A DNA stretch of 22,356 nucleotides from Lichenicola sp964248625 (GCA_964248625.1 CAXTZG010000060.1:1-22356); one strand, 5' to 3'; shown: positions 8,061-18,274, counted from the stretch's first letter. The notes: generated from the sequence alone by a model not told the origin. Made by a program: numbers and translations.

Positions 8061-9572
8061 ATGGGACAGGCGTCTGCAATCTGGATCGACGTCGAGGATC
8101 TGTTCCACTACGTCCGCCACAACGCCCGGCTCAGCGGCATCCAGCGCCTGACCTACGAACTCTATACCGCCCTGGAGGCGCAAAGCGCGACGGGTCGCCG
8201 GATCGGCTACGTTCGGATCGATCCGCGCACCGACACTTTCCGGGTGGTGCCGTGGCAGCAGGTGCGGGCGCTCTGCCACGGTCTCACCACGTCGCATGCG
8301 GAGCCGGCGGCACCCGGTTCGATGCAGAGTCAGCCTCGGGTGCCGGTGCGCCAGATGCCGCGGCACCTGGCGACGGCGCTGCAGGATCGTCTCCCGGGCC
8401 GGGCGCGCGAGCAGTTCCGCCGGTTCTGCGCCTTGCAGTCGGGCGCCCTGCGGTCGCTGTCCGAGCTCGGCCGGGAAAGCCTGCGGACGGGACGCCGGCG
8501 GCCGCCCGGTCCGCCGGCCGTAACGCCGCATGGCACCGAGCCGCCGACCGAACCCGCCGCGGTTGTCGATCTTCCGGGTGCCGTGCTGCTGGATGTGGCC
8601 CGGCCGGGCGACTGGCTGCTGTCGCTCGGCGCCTCGTGGCATCGCACCGACTACGGCCAGCTGTTGCGGCGTGTCCGGGAGCAGAGCGGAATGCGGACCG
8701 GCCTGCTGTTCTACGACCTGATCCCGCTGCGCCGGCCGGAATGGTGCCATCACACCCTGGTCGACAGCTTCGGCGACTGGCTCGACGGGGTGCTGCCCTG
8801 CCTCGATGCGATCTTCGCGATCTCCCGGGCCACCGCCGACGACGTGACCCGGTTTCTGGCGGAGCGGGGCGCGGACGGCACGGTCGGGCGGGTGCGGACG
8901 ATCCCGGTCGGCACCGGGTTTCCGGCCTCTGCGGCTGCGGTCCGGGCCGAGGTGACTCGGGTGCCGGATCATGCGCTGCCGCCGGCCGGCAGCTACGTGC
9001 TGTTCGTCGCGACGATCGAGGCGCGCAAGAACCATCTGCTGATGTTCCAGGTCTGGCGCCAGCTGCTCCAGAACCTGCCGGCCGAGCAGGTGCCGACCCT
9101 GGTGTTCGCCGGGCGGGTCGGCTGGCTGGTGGCCGACCTGATGCTGCAGATCGCCAACACCAACTATTGCGACGGCAAGCTGCTGATCATCGAGGACCCG
9201 TCGGACGCGGTGCTGATGCGGCTCTATGACGGCTGTCTGTTCACCGTGCTGCCGTCCTTGTTCGAGGGGTGGGGGTTGCCAGTGACGGAAAGCCTGGCGG
9301 CCGGCAAGCCGTGCGTGATCTCGAACCTCACCTCGCTGCCCGAGGCTGGCGCCGGGCTGGCGCGGATGCTCGATCCGTTCGACCTGAACGACGCCTATCG
9401 GGTGATCGCGGACACGCTCGCCGATCGCGACGGGCTGCAGCGCTGGCAGCAGGAGGTGAGACAGACCTTCCGGCCGGTGCCATGGGCGCGCTCGGCCGAG
9501 ACGCTGCTGCGCGGGCTCGACGCCGAGGAGCAGGACCGTTCCGTGTCCGCCGTCGCCGCAATGCACGCATGA
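8061..9572 (+). CDS. GT-B glycosyltransferase (family 4-like), first of a tandem pair
   Basis: This 503-residue protein has an N-terminal signature (IWIDVEDLFHY, then NARLSGIQRL) seen in uncharacterised surface-polysaccharide glycosyltransferases. It has a mid-region YDLIPLRRPEW and a C-terminal retaining GT4-type Rossmann domain from about residue 310: YVLFVATIEARKNH, then FEGWGLPVTESLAAG, which holds the E-x7-E motif (E402 and E410), then TSLPEAG. This argues for a retaining GT-B enzyme using a nucleotide sugar. The ATG at 8061 follows a purine-rich AGAGGCGG and sits 71 bases after the previous gene. The stop overlaps the next start in ATGA. Residues about 80-180 are poorly conserved and Arg/Pro-rich. 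The substrate is unknown. Confidence 0.85.
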   Translation: MGQASAIWIDVEDLFHYVRHNARLSGIQRLTYELYTALEAQSATGRRIGYVRIDPRTDTFRVVPWQQVRALCHGLTTSHAEPAAPGSMQSQPRVPVRQMPRHLATALQDRLPGRAREQFRRFCALQSGALRSLSELGRESLRTGRRRPPGPPAVTPHGTEPPTEPAAVVDLPGAVLLDVARPGDWLLSLGASWHRTDYGQLLRRVREQSGMRTGLLFYDLIPLRRPEWCHHTLVDSFGDWLDGVLPCLDAIFAISRATADDVTRFLAERGADGTVGRVRTIPVGTGFPASAAAVRAEVTRVPDHALPPAGSYVLFVATIEARKNHLLMFQVWRQLLQNLPAEQVPTLVFAGRVGWLVADLMLQIANTNYCDGKLLIIEDPSDAVLMRLYDGCLFTVLPSLFEGWGLPVTESLAAGKPCVISNLTSLPEAGAGLARMLDPFDLNDAYRVIADTLADRDGLQRWQQEVRQTFRPVPWARSAETLLRGLDAEEQDRSVSAVAAMHA

Positions 9573-11164
9573 CCGGCGCAACGACCACCGGCGCGGCGGC
9601 GCTGCCGCGGATCTGGTTCGACGTCGAGGATCTGTTCCATTTCGCCAGCCGCAACGCCCGGCCGACCGGCATCCAGCGGGTCTGCTTCGAGATCTACTGC
9701 GCAGCAGCCGCCGATCCGGCGATGGCGCCGCGCATCGGCTTCCTGCGCCATGCCACCGCCGAGCGTGGTTTCGTTGAGGTCGAATGGACCGAGCTCGAGA
9801 CGCTGTTCCGTGCCGTGACGACACGCCCGGCCGACCAGATGGCTGCGCGGCCGAGGCCGCAGGCTGACGTGCCCGAGCCGCTGGACGTCGCCGATGACGC
9901 GACCGACGCGGCAGCGGCGGCGGCCGCATCGGTCGCCGTCGAGCCGGCCGGAGTCGCGAACCGGCGGCGCCCCTTGCCGATCCGGCTGCTGAAGCGAGCC
10001 CTCGGCAGGGTGCCGGAGCGCATCAGGCGGCCGACCATCCTGTTCACGGTCATGCAGGCGCAGGCTGCCGTCGCGCTGGCCGGTACGGCCGGGCTGACCG
10101 TCGCGGCCGGGGTAAGGCACGGCGGCGGCCGTCTGCGCCGCATGCGTCCGCTGCAGCGCATGCTGCCGCCGAGCATCAAGCGCGAGCTGCCGGTCGTTCC
10201 AGTACGCCGGCTTGCCGACATCGCGCGGCGCGGCGACATCCTGGTGGTGCTCGGCTCGCCATGGTTCGAGCTGGAATATGCCGAGCTCGCAGCCTTCGTG
10301 CGCGGGCGGCTCGGCATGCGGCTCGCGGTGCTGCTGCACGACGTGATCCCGGTACGGCGGCCGGAATGGGTCGATCGCGGCACCAGCCGCGTTTATCGGG
10401 ACTGGTACACCAGCGTGCTGCCGCTCGCGGACGTCGTGTTCGCCAACTCCCAGGCGACCGCCAACGACGTCGCCTCCTGGTGCCGGCGCGACAACGTGAC
10501 GCTGCGTGGCGTGGTGACGGCACTGCCGGTCGGCACCGGCTTCGGCCTGCCGATCACGCTCCCCGATGCCGCCGGACCACCACCCGAGGCGCTGCCGGCT
10601 TCCCTGGCAACCGGACTCGAGGGCCGGCCCTACGTGCTGTTCGTTTCCACCGTGGAGGCGCGCAAGAACCACATGCTGCTGTTCCGCGTCTGGCGTCGGC
10701 TGCTGGAGGAGATGGAGCCGGACCGGGTGCCCGACCTGGTCTTTGTCGGCAAGGTCGGCTGGATGGTGTCGGACCTGATGAGCCAGATCGAGAACAGCCG
10801 CAACCTGGGCGGGCGGCTGCACGTGATCGAGGGCCTCGACGATGCCGAGCTGCGGACGGTGTATGCCGGCTGCCTGTTCACCGTGTTCCCGTCCTTCTAC
10901 GAGGGCTGGGGGTTGCCGGTCAGCGAAAGCATGGCGATGGGCAAGCCCTGCATCTCGTCCAACGCCACCTCGCTGCCGGAGGCGGGCGGCACGCTGGCGC
11001 GGTATTTCGACCCGGTCGATCTCAACGACGCCACCCGCGTGATCCGCGCCACCATCGAGGATCGCGCCGGATTGGCGCTGTGGCAGGAGGAGGTGCGGCG
11101 CTCGTTCCGGCCGGTGCCCTGGACCGAAACGGCGGACGCGCTGCTGCGACGGCTCGACGCCTAG
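9569..11164 (+). CDS. GT-B glycosyltransferase (family 4-like), second of a tandem pair
   Basis: This 531-residue protein is a paralogue of the preceding one, with the same N-terminal signature (IWFDVEDLFHF, then NARPTGIQRV), the mid-region HDVIPVRRPEW, and the same C-terminal domain with EARKNH, YEGWGLPVSESMAMG (E445 and E453, E-x7-E) and TSLPEAG. I count roughly 110 identities over about 177 aligned C-terminal residues. The region around residues 95-215 differs in length and sequence and includes an Ala-rich run. The start ATG overlaps the upstream stop (ATGA), so the pair is probably translationally coupled. A strong hairpin lies just after the stop. It likely adds a sugar to a cell-surface glycan next to its paralogue; the sugar cannot be assigned. 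Confidence 0.86.
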   Translation: MTGATTTGAAALPRIWFDVEDLFHFASRNARPTGIQRVCFEIYCAAAADPAMAPRIGFLRHATAERGFVEVEWTELETLFRAVTTRPADQMAARPRPQADVPEPLDVADDATDAAAAAAASVAVEPAGVANRRRPLPIRLLKRALGRVPERIRRPTILFTVMQAQAAVALAGTAGLTVAAGVRHGGGRLRRMRPLQRMLPPSIKRELPVVPVRRLADIARRGDILVVLGSPWFELEYAELAAFVRGRLGMRLAVLLHDVIPVRRPEWVDRGTSRVYRDWYTSVLPLADVVFANSQATANDVASWCRRDNVTLRGVVTALPVGTGFGLPITLPDAAGPPPEALPASLATGLEGRPYVLFVSTVEARKNHMLLFRVWRRLLEEMEPDRVPDLVFVGKVGWMVSDLMSQIENSRNLGGRLHVIEGLDDAELRTVYAGCLFTVFPSFYEGWGLPVSESMAMGKPCISSNATSLPEAGGTLARYFDPVDLNDATRVIRATIEDRAGLALWQEEVRRSFRPVPWTETADALLRRLDA

Positions 11165-11170
11165 CGGTTC

Positions 11171-11191
11171 CCGACAGGCTCGGCCTGTCGG
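11171..11191. terminator. bidirectional hairpin between convergent genes
   Basis: CCGACAGGC and GCCTGTCGG form a perfect 9-bp stem around a TCG loop, 6 bases after the stop of the last glycosyltransferase gene and about 50 bases from the stop of the convergent ATPase gene. A short T-stretch (GAGTTTGG) follows on the + strand. Position and perfection support a transcription terminator, probably used from both sides. Confidence 0.7.
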
Positions 11192-11240
11192 AGTTTGGAC
11201 CCGGCGCCGCAGCCGGCCCGGGACGGTGGTTTACTGGCGG

Positions 11241-12092
11241 CTAAGGCTGGCGGCCGGTCAGGTCCTCGATGAACTGCCAGGCGACCCGGCCGGAGCGGGC
11301 GCCGCGGGTCATCGACCACTCGGTCGCCAGTGCCTGCAGCCGTTCGCGCGGCACCTCCAGCCGGCGGTTGGCGGCGTACGCCTCCACCATGGCGAAGAAG
11401 GTCGTCTGGTCGACATTGTGGAAGCCGATCCACAGGCCGAACCGGTCGGACAACGAGATCTTCTCCTCGACCGCCTCGGCCGGGTTGATCGCGGTCGACT
11501 GCTCGTTCTCGATCATGTCGCGCGGCATCAGGTGGCGCCGGTTGCTGGTGGCATAGAACAGCACGTTCGACGGGCGCCCGCGTATGCCGCCATCGAGCAC
11601 GGATTTCAGCGCCTTGTAGTCGGCATCCTCGCGCTCGAACGACAGGTCGTCGCAGAACAGCAGGAAGCGGCGATCGCTCGCGCGCAGCAGGTCGAGCAGG
11701 ACCGGCAGGCTGGCGAGCTCGTCGCGCTGGATCTCCACCAGCACCAGCGGCGGGATATCGGCGGCGAGCGACGCATTCACCGCGCCGTGCACCGCCTTCA
11801 CCAGCGACGACTTGCCGGTGCCGCGGGCGCCCCACAGCATGGCGTTGTTGGCGGGCCTGCCGGCTGCGAAGCGTTCGGTGTTCTCCAGGATCAGCGTCCG
11901 CTGCCGGTCGATGCCCTTCAGCAGCGCCAGCGGGATGGCGGAGACCTGCGACACCGGCTCCAGCCGGCCGGCGCGGGCCGCCCAGACGAAGGCGTCGGCG
12001 CCGTCGACATGGGCAGCCGCCGCATCGGGCGGGGACAGGCGCTCAAGCGCCTCGGCGATCCGGGTGAGCACCGGCAGCAGCGACGCATCCAT
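11241..12092 (-). CDS. AAA+ ATPase, DUF815 family
   Basis: This is a 283-residue P-loop ATPase of the DUF815 family. Walker A is GARGTGKSS (residues 88-96), Walker B is FLLFCDDLSF (about 143-152), and a sensor-1-like ATSN lies at 181-184, followed by RRHLMPRDM. Conserved family segments SDRFGLWIGFHN and GARSGRVAWQFIEDL are present near the C-terminus. The molecular role of the family is not established. It is often found next to yajC/secDF in alphaproteobacteria, and here it is divergent from yajC with 89 bases between the start codons. It converges on the glycosyltransferase unit and is separated from it by a hairpin. No membrane segment is seen. Confidence 0.88.
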   Translation of the reverse strand: MDASLLPVLTRIAEALERLSPPDAAAAHVDGADAFVWAARAGRLEPVSQVSAIPLALLKGIDRQRTLILENTERFAAGRPANNAMLWGARGTGKSSLVKAVHGAVNASLAADIPPLVLVEIQRDELASLPVLLDLLRASDRRFLLFCDDLSFEREDADYKALKSVLDGGIRGRPSNVLFYATSNRRHLMPRDMIENEQSTAINPAEAVEEKISLSDRFGLWIGFHNVDQTTFFAMVEAYAANRRLEVPRERLQALATEWSMTRGARSGRVAWQFIEDLTGRQP

Positions 12093-12106
12093 GAGCGGGC
12101 GTTTCC

Positions 12107-12134
12107 TTGACGTATGGGCGGCGAAACCTATGGT
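12107..12134 (+). promoter_or_regulatory. candidate sigma-70-type promoter for yajC
   Basis: TTGACG (12107-12112) and TATGGT (12129-12134) are separated by 16 bases, matching housekeeping-type -35 and -10 hexamers at 5 and 4 positions. Transcription would begin near 12141, about 40 bases before the yajC start. The -35 lies only 15 bases from the divergent ATPase start codon. Confidence 0.5.
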
Positions 12135-12181
12135 CCGCGACGATCGCCCGCAATCCGCGTGCCCCGTCCGGATGCCGACCC

Positions 12182-12565
12182 ATGAATTTCCTGATCCCGC
12201 CCGCCTATGCCCAGGATGCCGCGCAGAATGCCGGGCCGCTGGGCTCCCTCGGGCAGTTCGCCTCGATCCTGCCGTTCGTGCTGGTGTTCGCGGTGTTCTA
12301 TTTCCTGCTGGTGCGGCCGCAGCAGCAGCGGCAGAAGCAGCTGAAGGCTACGGTGGCCGCCCTGAAGCGCGGCGACCGGGTGGTGACCGCCGGCGGCATC
12401 ATCGGCGTGGTGCAGAAGGCGCGCGAGGGTGCGACCGAGATCGAGGTCGAGATCGCGGCAGGCGTCCGGGTGCTGGTGCTGCGCGACACCATCAGCTCGG
12501 TGGTGGGCGACATCCCGCCGGCCGCCAACGATTCGGCGCCGGAGAAGCGGGTCGCCAAGCCCTGA
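12182..12565 (+). CDS. yajC: preprotein translocase subunit YajC
   Basis: YajC (127 aa) is a small single-span inner-membrane protein that associates with SecDF in the Sec holotranslocon. One membrane helix is visible at about residues 27-44 (ASILPFVLVFAVFYFLLV), directly followed by the family hallmark RPQQQRQKQ and then LKRGDRVVTAGGIIGVV. The cytoplasmic C-terminal domain ends in a variable tail. The ATG at 12182 gives the usual YajC N-terminus (MNFLIPPAYAQ); in-frame residues upstream look non-coding. In many relatives secD and secF follow yajC directly, but here the next gene is a convergent superoxide dismutase, with a 10-bp hairpin between. Confidence 0.95.
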   Translation: MNFLIPPAYAQDAAQNAGPLGSLGQFASILPFVLVFAVFYFLLVRPQQQRQKQLKATVAALKRGDRVVTAGGIIGVVQKAREGATEIEVEIAAGVRVLVLRDTISSVVGDIPPAANDSAPEKRVAKP

Positions 12566-12573
12566 TCCGGCAG

Positions 12574-12599
12574 GCCGGGACCGCCTGGACGGTCCCGGC
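12574..12599. terminator. 10-bp hairpin between convergent yajC and sodB
   Basis: GCCGGGACCG and CGGTCCCGGC form a perfect 10-bp stem with a 6-base loop. It begins 9 bases after the yajC stop and ends 8 bases from the sodB stop. No clear T-run flanks it, but its position between two convergent stops supports a shared terminator. Confidence 0.65.
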
Positions 12600-12606
12600 G
12601 CACTGA

Positions 12607-13215
12607 TCAGGCGGACTTGAGCTGCGCGTCGGCGAACTCGTAGTTGGCGAGCTTGTCCAGGAAGTTGGTCACGTAGTCCGGACGGCGGTTCTGGAAGTCC
12701 AGGTAGTAGGAATGCTCCCAGACATCGAGCCCGAGCAGCGGCCGGCCGGCGCTTTCGGCAAGCGGGTTCGAGCCGTTCGGCGTCTTGACGATCTTCAGCT
12801 TGCCGTCGCTGCCGGCCACCAGCCACGCCCAGCCGGAACCGAACTGCGTGGTGGCGGCGGTCTTGAACTGCTCCTTGAAGGCGTCGACGCTGCCGAAATC
12901 CTCGGTGATCTTGCTCTCGAGGCTGTTCGGCATGGCGCCGCCGGCAGGGGACAGCGCCTGCCAGAACAGGATGTGGTTCCAGTGCTGGCCGGCGTTGTTG
13001 AACACCGGTGCCAGGTCCGGCTTGCCGTGGCTGAACGTGACGATCTCCTCGAGCGACTTGCCCTGCAGGTCGGCATTCTTCTCGACAAAGCCGTTCAGCG
13101 CAGTGACGTAGGCCTGATGGTGCTTGCCGTGATGCAGCTCCAGCGTCTGCTGGCACATGCCGCGGGAAGCGAGGGCGTTGGCGGGATAGGGCAGCGCCGG
13201 CAGTTCGAAGGCCAT
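12607..13215 (-). CDS. sodB: superoxide dismutase, Fe/Mn family, Fe-type by active-site residues
   Basis: This 202-residue cytoplasmic enzyme converts superoxide to oxygen and hydrogen peroxide. Metal ligands are visible: H28 in ELHHGKHH, H81 in QHWNH, and the Asp and His of LDVWEHSYYLD near residues 165-170. The second-sphere Gln comes from NNAGQ (Q77), the position used by Fe-type enzymes, and there is no Gln in the C-terminal position used by Mn-type ones, so Fe-type is inferred (cambialistic use is possible). No signal peptide is present. The ATG at 13215 follows a strong Shine-Dalgarno sequence (GAGGAG, about 8 bases upstream). It converges on yajC and diverges from the squalene/phytoene-synthase-family gene. 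Confidence 0.95.
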   Translation of the reverse strand: MAFELPALPYPANALASRGMCQQTLELHHGKHHQAYVTALNGFVEKNADLQGKSLEEIVTFSHGKPDLAPVFNNAGQHWNHILFWQALSPAGGAMPNSLESKITEDFGSVDAFKEQFKTAATTQFGSGWAWLVAGSDGKLKIVKTPNGSNPLAESAGRPLLGLDVWEHSYYLDFQNRRPDYVTNFLDKLANYEFADAQLKSA

Positions 13216-13289
13216 GATCGTGTTCTCCTCAGGATGGAGCGGCGAGGCCGCATCACGCGCGGTCGGTCTCGTCGCGACGGCGTCCCGGA

Positions 13290-13318
13290 GAGCTATGGGC
13301 GGGTACCCGTCCCGTCAA
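13290..13318 (-). promoter_or_regulatory. candidate sodB promoter with internal palindrome
   Basis: On the - strand TTGACG (13318-13313) is followed after 17 bases by TAGCTC (13295-13290), a good -35 and a weak -10. The spacer holds the perfect palindrome CGGGTACCCG (13300-13309), extendable to 16 bases with one G-T mismatch. A protein bound there would block RNA polymerase, so it is a possible operator. The leader to the sodB start would be about 70 bases. Confidence 0.35.
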
Positions 13319-13385
13319 CCGGTGGCGTGTCTCAGGCCGTGACGCGCCCTTGTCCGGCCGCCGCCCCCGCACCCACTTGCGGGCC

Positions 13386-14225
13386 ATGATCCGCGCGCCC
13401 GACACCGAGCTTGCCGCCGCTACCGTCCGGCGCATCGATCCCGACCGGTTCCTGTCGGCGGTGTTCGCACCGGCGACACGGCGCGATGCCGCGTTTGCCC
13501 TGATCGCCTTCAATCACGAGCTGGTGCGCGCGGTGGAGATGCCGAGCGCGCGATCGGGGGCCGGGCCGATCGCGACGCTGATCCGGCTGCAATGGTGGCG
13601 CGAGGTGGTGCTGGGCGAGCGTCGGGATGCAGAAAGCCACCCGGTCGCGGCGGCGCTGCGGGCGATGATCGACCAGGAGGCGGTCGAGGTCGCCACCCTG
13701 GAGAGGATGGTGGCGGCCTTTGAAACGGAAGCTGACGGCGACCTGACGCTGGACGCCTGGCGCGAGATGATGCTGCAGGGCCCTGGCGGCCTGCAGCGCG
13801 CGCTGGGCGAGCTGCTGCAGGTTCCATCTCGGCTGCTGCCGCAGATTGCCGCGGCAGGTGCCGCGTACGGGTGCGGCGGGCTGCGCCGTCATCTTGGTGC
13901 GGTGCTCGCATCGGGCCGGTGCTCGCTGCCGGAGTCGATGCTGACGGAGGCCGGTCTCGATCGCGACAGGCTGCTGCTGGCGGCCGGCGCGGAGCTGCTG
14001 CCGCTTTCGGCGGTGCTGGCACGCGAGGGAGCGGGCTTCCTCGACGCCGCCGGACGGCTGCATCTGCCGCGCGAGCAGATAACGGCGGTGCTGCCGCTGG
14101 CGCTGGCTCGGCGCGATCTCCGGCCTGAGGTGACGCCGGATGACCGGCGCGGCCTGGGCGACCGGATGGCGGTACTGGGCGCCTACCTGATCGGCCGCGT
14201 CGGACGCCAGGCAGCCAGGCCATAA
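13386..14225 (+). CDS. squalene/phytoene synthase family protein, probably non-catalytic (NDUFAF6-like)
   Basis: This 279-residue protein opens with the family pattern DRFLSAVFAPATRRDAAFALIAFNHELVRA (about residues 20-49), then IRLQWWREVV (67-76) and later GRCSLPESMLTEAGL. The two Asp-rich metal-binding motifs of true squalene and phytoene synthases are not seen: FNHELVRAVEM stands where the first would be, and GLRRHLGAVLASGRC where the second would be. That is typical of the alphaproteobacterial and mitochondrial NDUFAF6-like branch, linked in eukaryotes to assembly of respiratory complex I. A role in complex I assembly here is inference. The ATG at 13386 is chosen because the family match starts soon after; an upstream in-frame start (13350) adds an Arg-rich leader. 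In relatives this gene tends to lie near yajC-secDF. Confidence 0.75.
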   Translation: MIRAPDTELAAATVRRIDPDRFLSAVFAPATRRDAAFALIAFNHELVRAVEMPSARSGAGPIATLIRLQWWREVVLGERRDAESHPVAAALRAMIDQEAVEVATLERMVAAFETEADGDLTLDAWREMMLQGPGGLQRALGELLQVPSRLLPQIAAAGAAYGCGGLRRHLGAVLASGRCSLPESMLTEAGLDRDRLLLAAGAELLPLSAVLAREGAGFLDAAGRLHLPREQITAVLPLALARRDLRPEVTPDDRRGLGDRMAVLGAYLIGRVGRQAARP

Positions 14226-14379
14226 AGCCAGCCCGATCGCCGCAATCGATTTACCGTCTGGCCGGAAGAAGCTGCGAAAGAGCTACAGAAACGCACAGCA
14301 ACCTATTGGTTTTGCATTTTCTTTGACGACGAGTGATGCAAATGCACCGCCGTCGATCGTGGTCCCCGACCGGCGCGGC
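14226..14379. other. AT-richer convergent intergenic gap with inverted repeat
   Basis: This 154-base gap lies between the stops of two convergent genes and is visibly less GC-rich than its surroundings from about 14265 to 14345. TTTGCAT (14311-14317) and ATGCAAA (14336-14342) form a 7-bp inverted repeat with an 18-base spacer. No ORF, promoter pair or tight terminator hairpin was found. Confidence 0.4.
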
Positions 14380-15258
14380 TCAGCCAGATGTCAAAGACAC
14401 GGCGACCGGAAGCACAGCGGAGTAGTCGTCCTTCGCGTGCGCCTGCGCGGTCAGGCTGAACAGTTGCGTGGCGGCGGCCATGGTCGCCAGCGGCGCCGCA
14501 TGGCTGGCAGCGTCGGCCAGCAGCAGGCCCATGTCCTTGTGGGCAAGCCAGGTGGGGAATTGCGGCCTGATGTCGCCGTCGCCCGCTGCCTTCAGCTTTC
14601 GCTTGTGGTGCGGGGAAACGACCGCGAGGCCGTCCAGCGCATCCAGCAGCACGCCGCGGTCCAGGCCGGCGGCCAGCCCGTAGCCGACGCCCTCGGCGAT
14701 GACGGCCATGGTCGAGGCCATGATGCCGTTGACCACCAGCTTGATGGTCGAGCCCTGACCGGACGGCCCGACATGGATGGTCTTCTTGCCGATCGCGTCC
14801 AGGATCGGCCGCGCCCGCGCCACGTCGGCGGCCTCGCCGCCGACCAGCACCACCAGTTCGCCCGCCTCGGCTTCGGGGGTGCTGCCGGATACCGGCGCGT
14901 CCAGGATGGCGACGCCCTGCGCGGCACCGGCCTTGGCCAGCCGTCGCGACGCGTCCGGAGACACCGAGCTCGTGTTGATCACCAGCCCGCCGGAGCGCAG
15001 GCCGGCGAGCATGCCGTCGCTGCCGTAGGACGACGCCTCGAGCGCGGCATCGTTGGGCACCGAGATCAGGACGATGTCGGAGGCTTCGGCGAGCGCTCGC
15101 GCCGAGCGATGCAGCGGGCTGCCGTCGTCGGCGCGCTCGCCCCTGGCGCTCGGCGTGTAGGCGGCGATGGCGTAGCCGGCGTCGCGCACATGCTTCGCCA
15201 TGCGCTGGGCCATCGCGCCATAGCCGATGAAGCCGACGGTGCCTTGCTGTTCCGGCAT
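14380..15258 (-). CDS. NAD(P)-dependent beta-hydroxyacid dehydrogenase (3-hydroxyisobutyrate dehydrogenase-like)
   Basis: This 292-residue cytoplasmic oxidoreductase has an N-terminal Rossmann fold with VGFIGYGAMAQRMAKHV (GxxGxG near residues 9-14) and INTSSVSP at about 94-101. The substrate-binding signature DAPVSGSTPEAEAG lies at about 120-133, and the catalytic Lys in STIKLVVNGIM (about K173). FPTWLAHKDMGLLLADA in the helical C-terminal domain is also typical. The family includes 3-hydroxyisobutyrate dehydrogenase, tartronate semialdehyde reductase and glyoxylate/succinic-semialdehyde reductases; sequence alone does not fix the substrate. The start at 15258 is preferred over the ATG 15 bases upstream (15273) because AGGA, 8 bases before 15258, is a good ribosome site that overlaps the upstream ATG. 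It lies 62 bases downstream of uvrA on the same strand. Confidence 0.85.
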   Translation of the reverse strand: MPEQQGTVGFIGYGAMAQRMAKHVRDAGYAIAAYTPSARGERADDGSPLHRSARALAEASDIVLISVPNDAALEASSYGSDGMLAGLRSGGLVINTSSVSPDASRRLAKAGAAQGVAILDAPVSGSTPEAEAGELVVLVGGEAADVARARPILDAIGKKTIHVGPSGQGSTIKLVVNGIMASTMAVIAEGVGYGLAAGLDRGVLLDALDGLAVVSPHHKRKLKAAGDGDIRPQFPTWLAHKDMGLLLADAASHAAPLATMAAATQLFSLTAQAHAKDDYSAVLPVAVSLTSG

Positions 15259-15320
15259 GGTGGAGTTCCTCATGAGACGTGTCCGGTCGCAGGCAGGCGC
15301 GGTCGGGTGGCGTCGCGCGG

Positions 15321-18221
<2,901 letters not shown>

Positions 18222-18253
18222 GACCGGGCTCCTCTTCGTCACGCCGTTCTCCC

Positions 18254-18268
18254 GTTCATACTCTGTTC
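18254..18268. promoter_or_regulatory. LexA (SOS) box, alphaproteobacterial type
   Basis: GTTC at 18254-18257 and GTTC at 18265-18268 are exactly 7 bases apart, matching the GTTC-N7-GTTC direct repeat recognised by LexA in alphaproteobacteria. It sits 33 bases from the uvrA start and 107 from the ssb start, in the region shared by these two SOS-type genes. Two further GTTC copies lie at 18246-18249 and 18271-18274. Confidence 0.75.
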
Positions 18269-18274
18269 TTGTTC

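Noticed and set aside
8027..9229. Alternative + strand frame starting at ATG 8027 inside the first GT-B gene
   Set aside because: The product is Arg/Ala-rich without motifs, while the frame starting at 8061 encodes a full glycosyltransferase.
9900..9950. Ala-codon-rich run in the second GT-B gene as a microsatellite or phase-variable repeat
   Set aside because: The GCG/GCA/GCC codons are mixed and the run is short; no uniform repeat unit that would slip.
11226..12110. Plus-strand open frame opposite the DUF815 ATPase gene
   Set aside because: The opposite strand carries intact Walker A and B motifs; this frame has no recognisable content.
14323..14328. TTGACG in the convergent gap as a promoter
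   Set aside because: No acceptable -10 lies 16-19 bases downstream, and no + strand gene follows.
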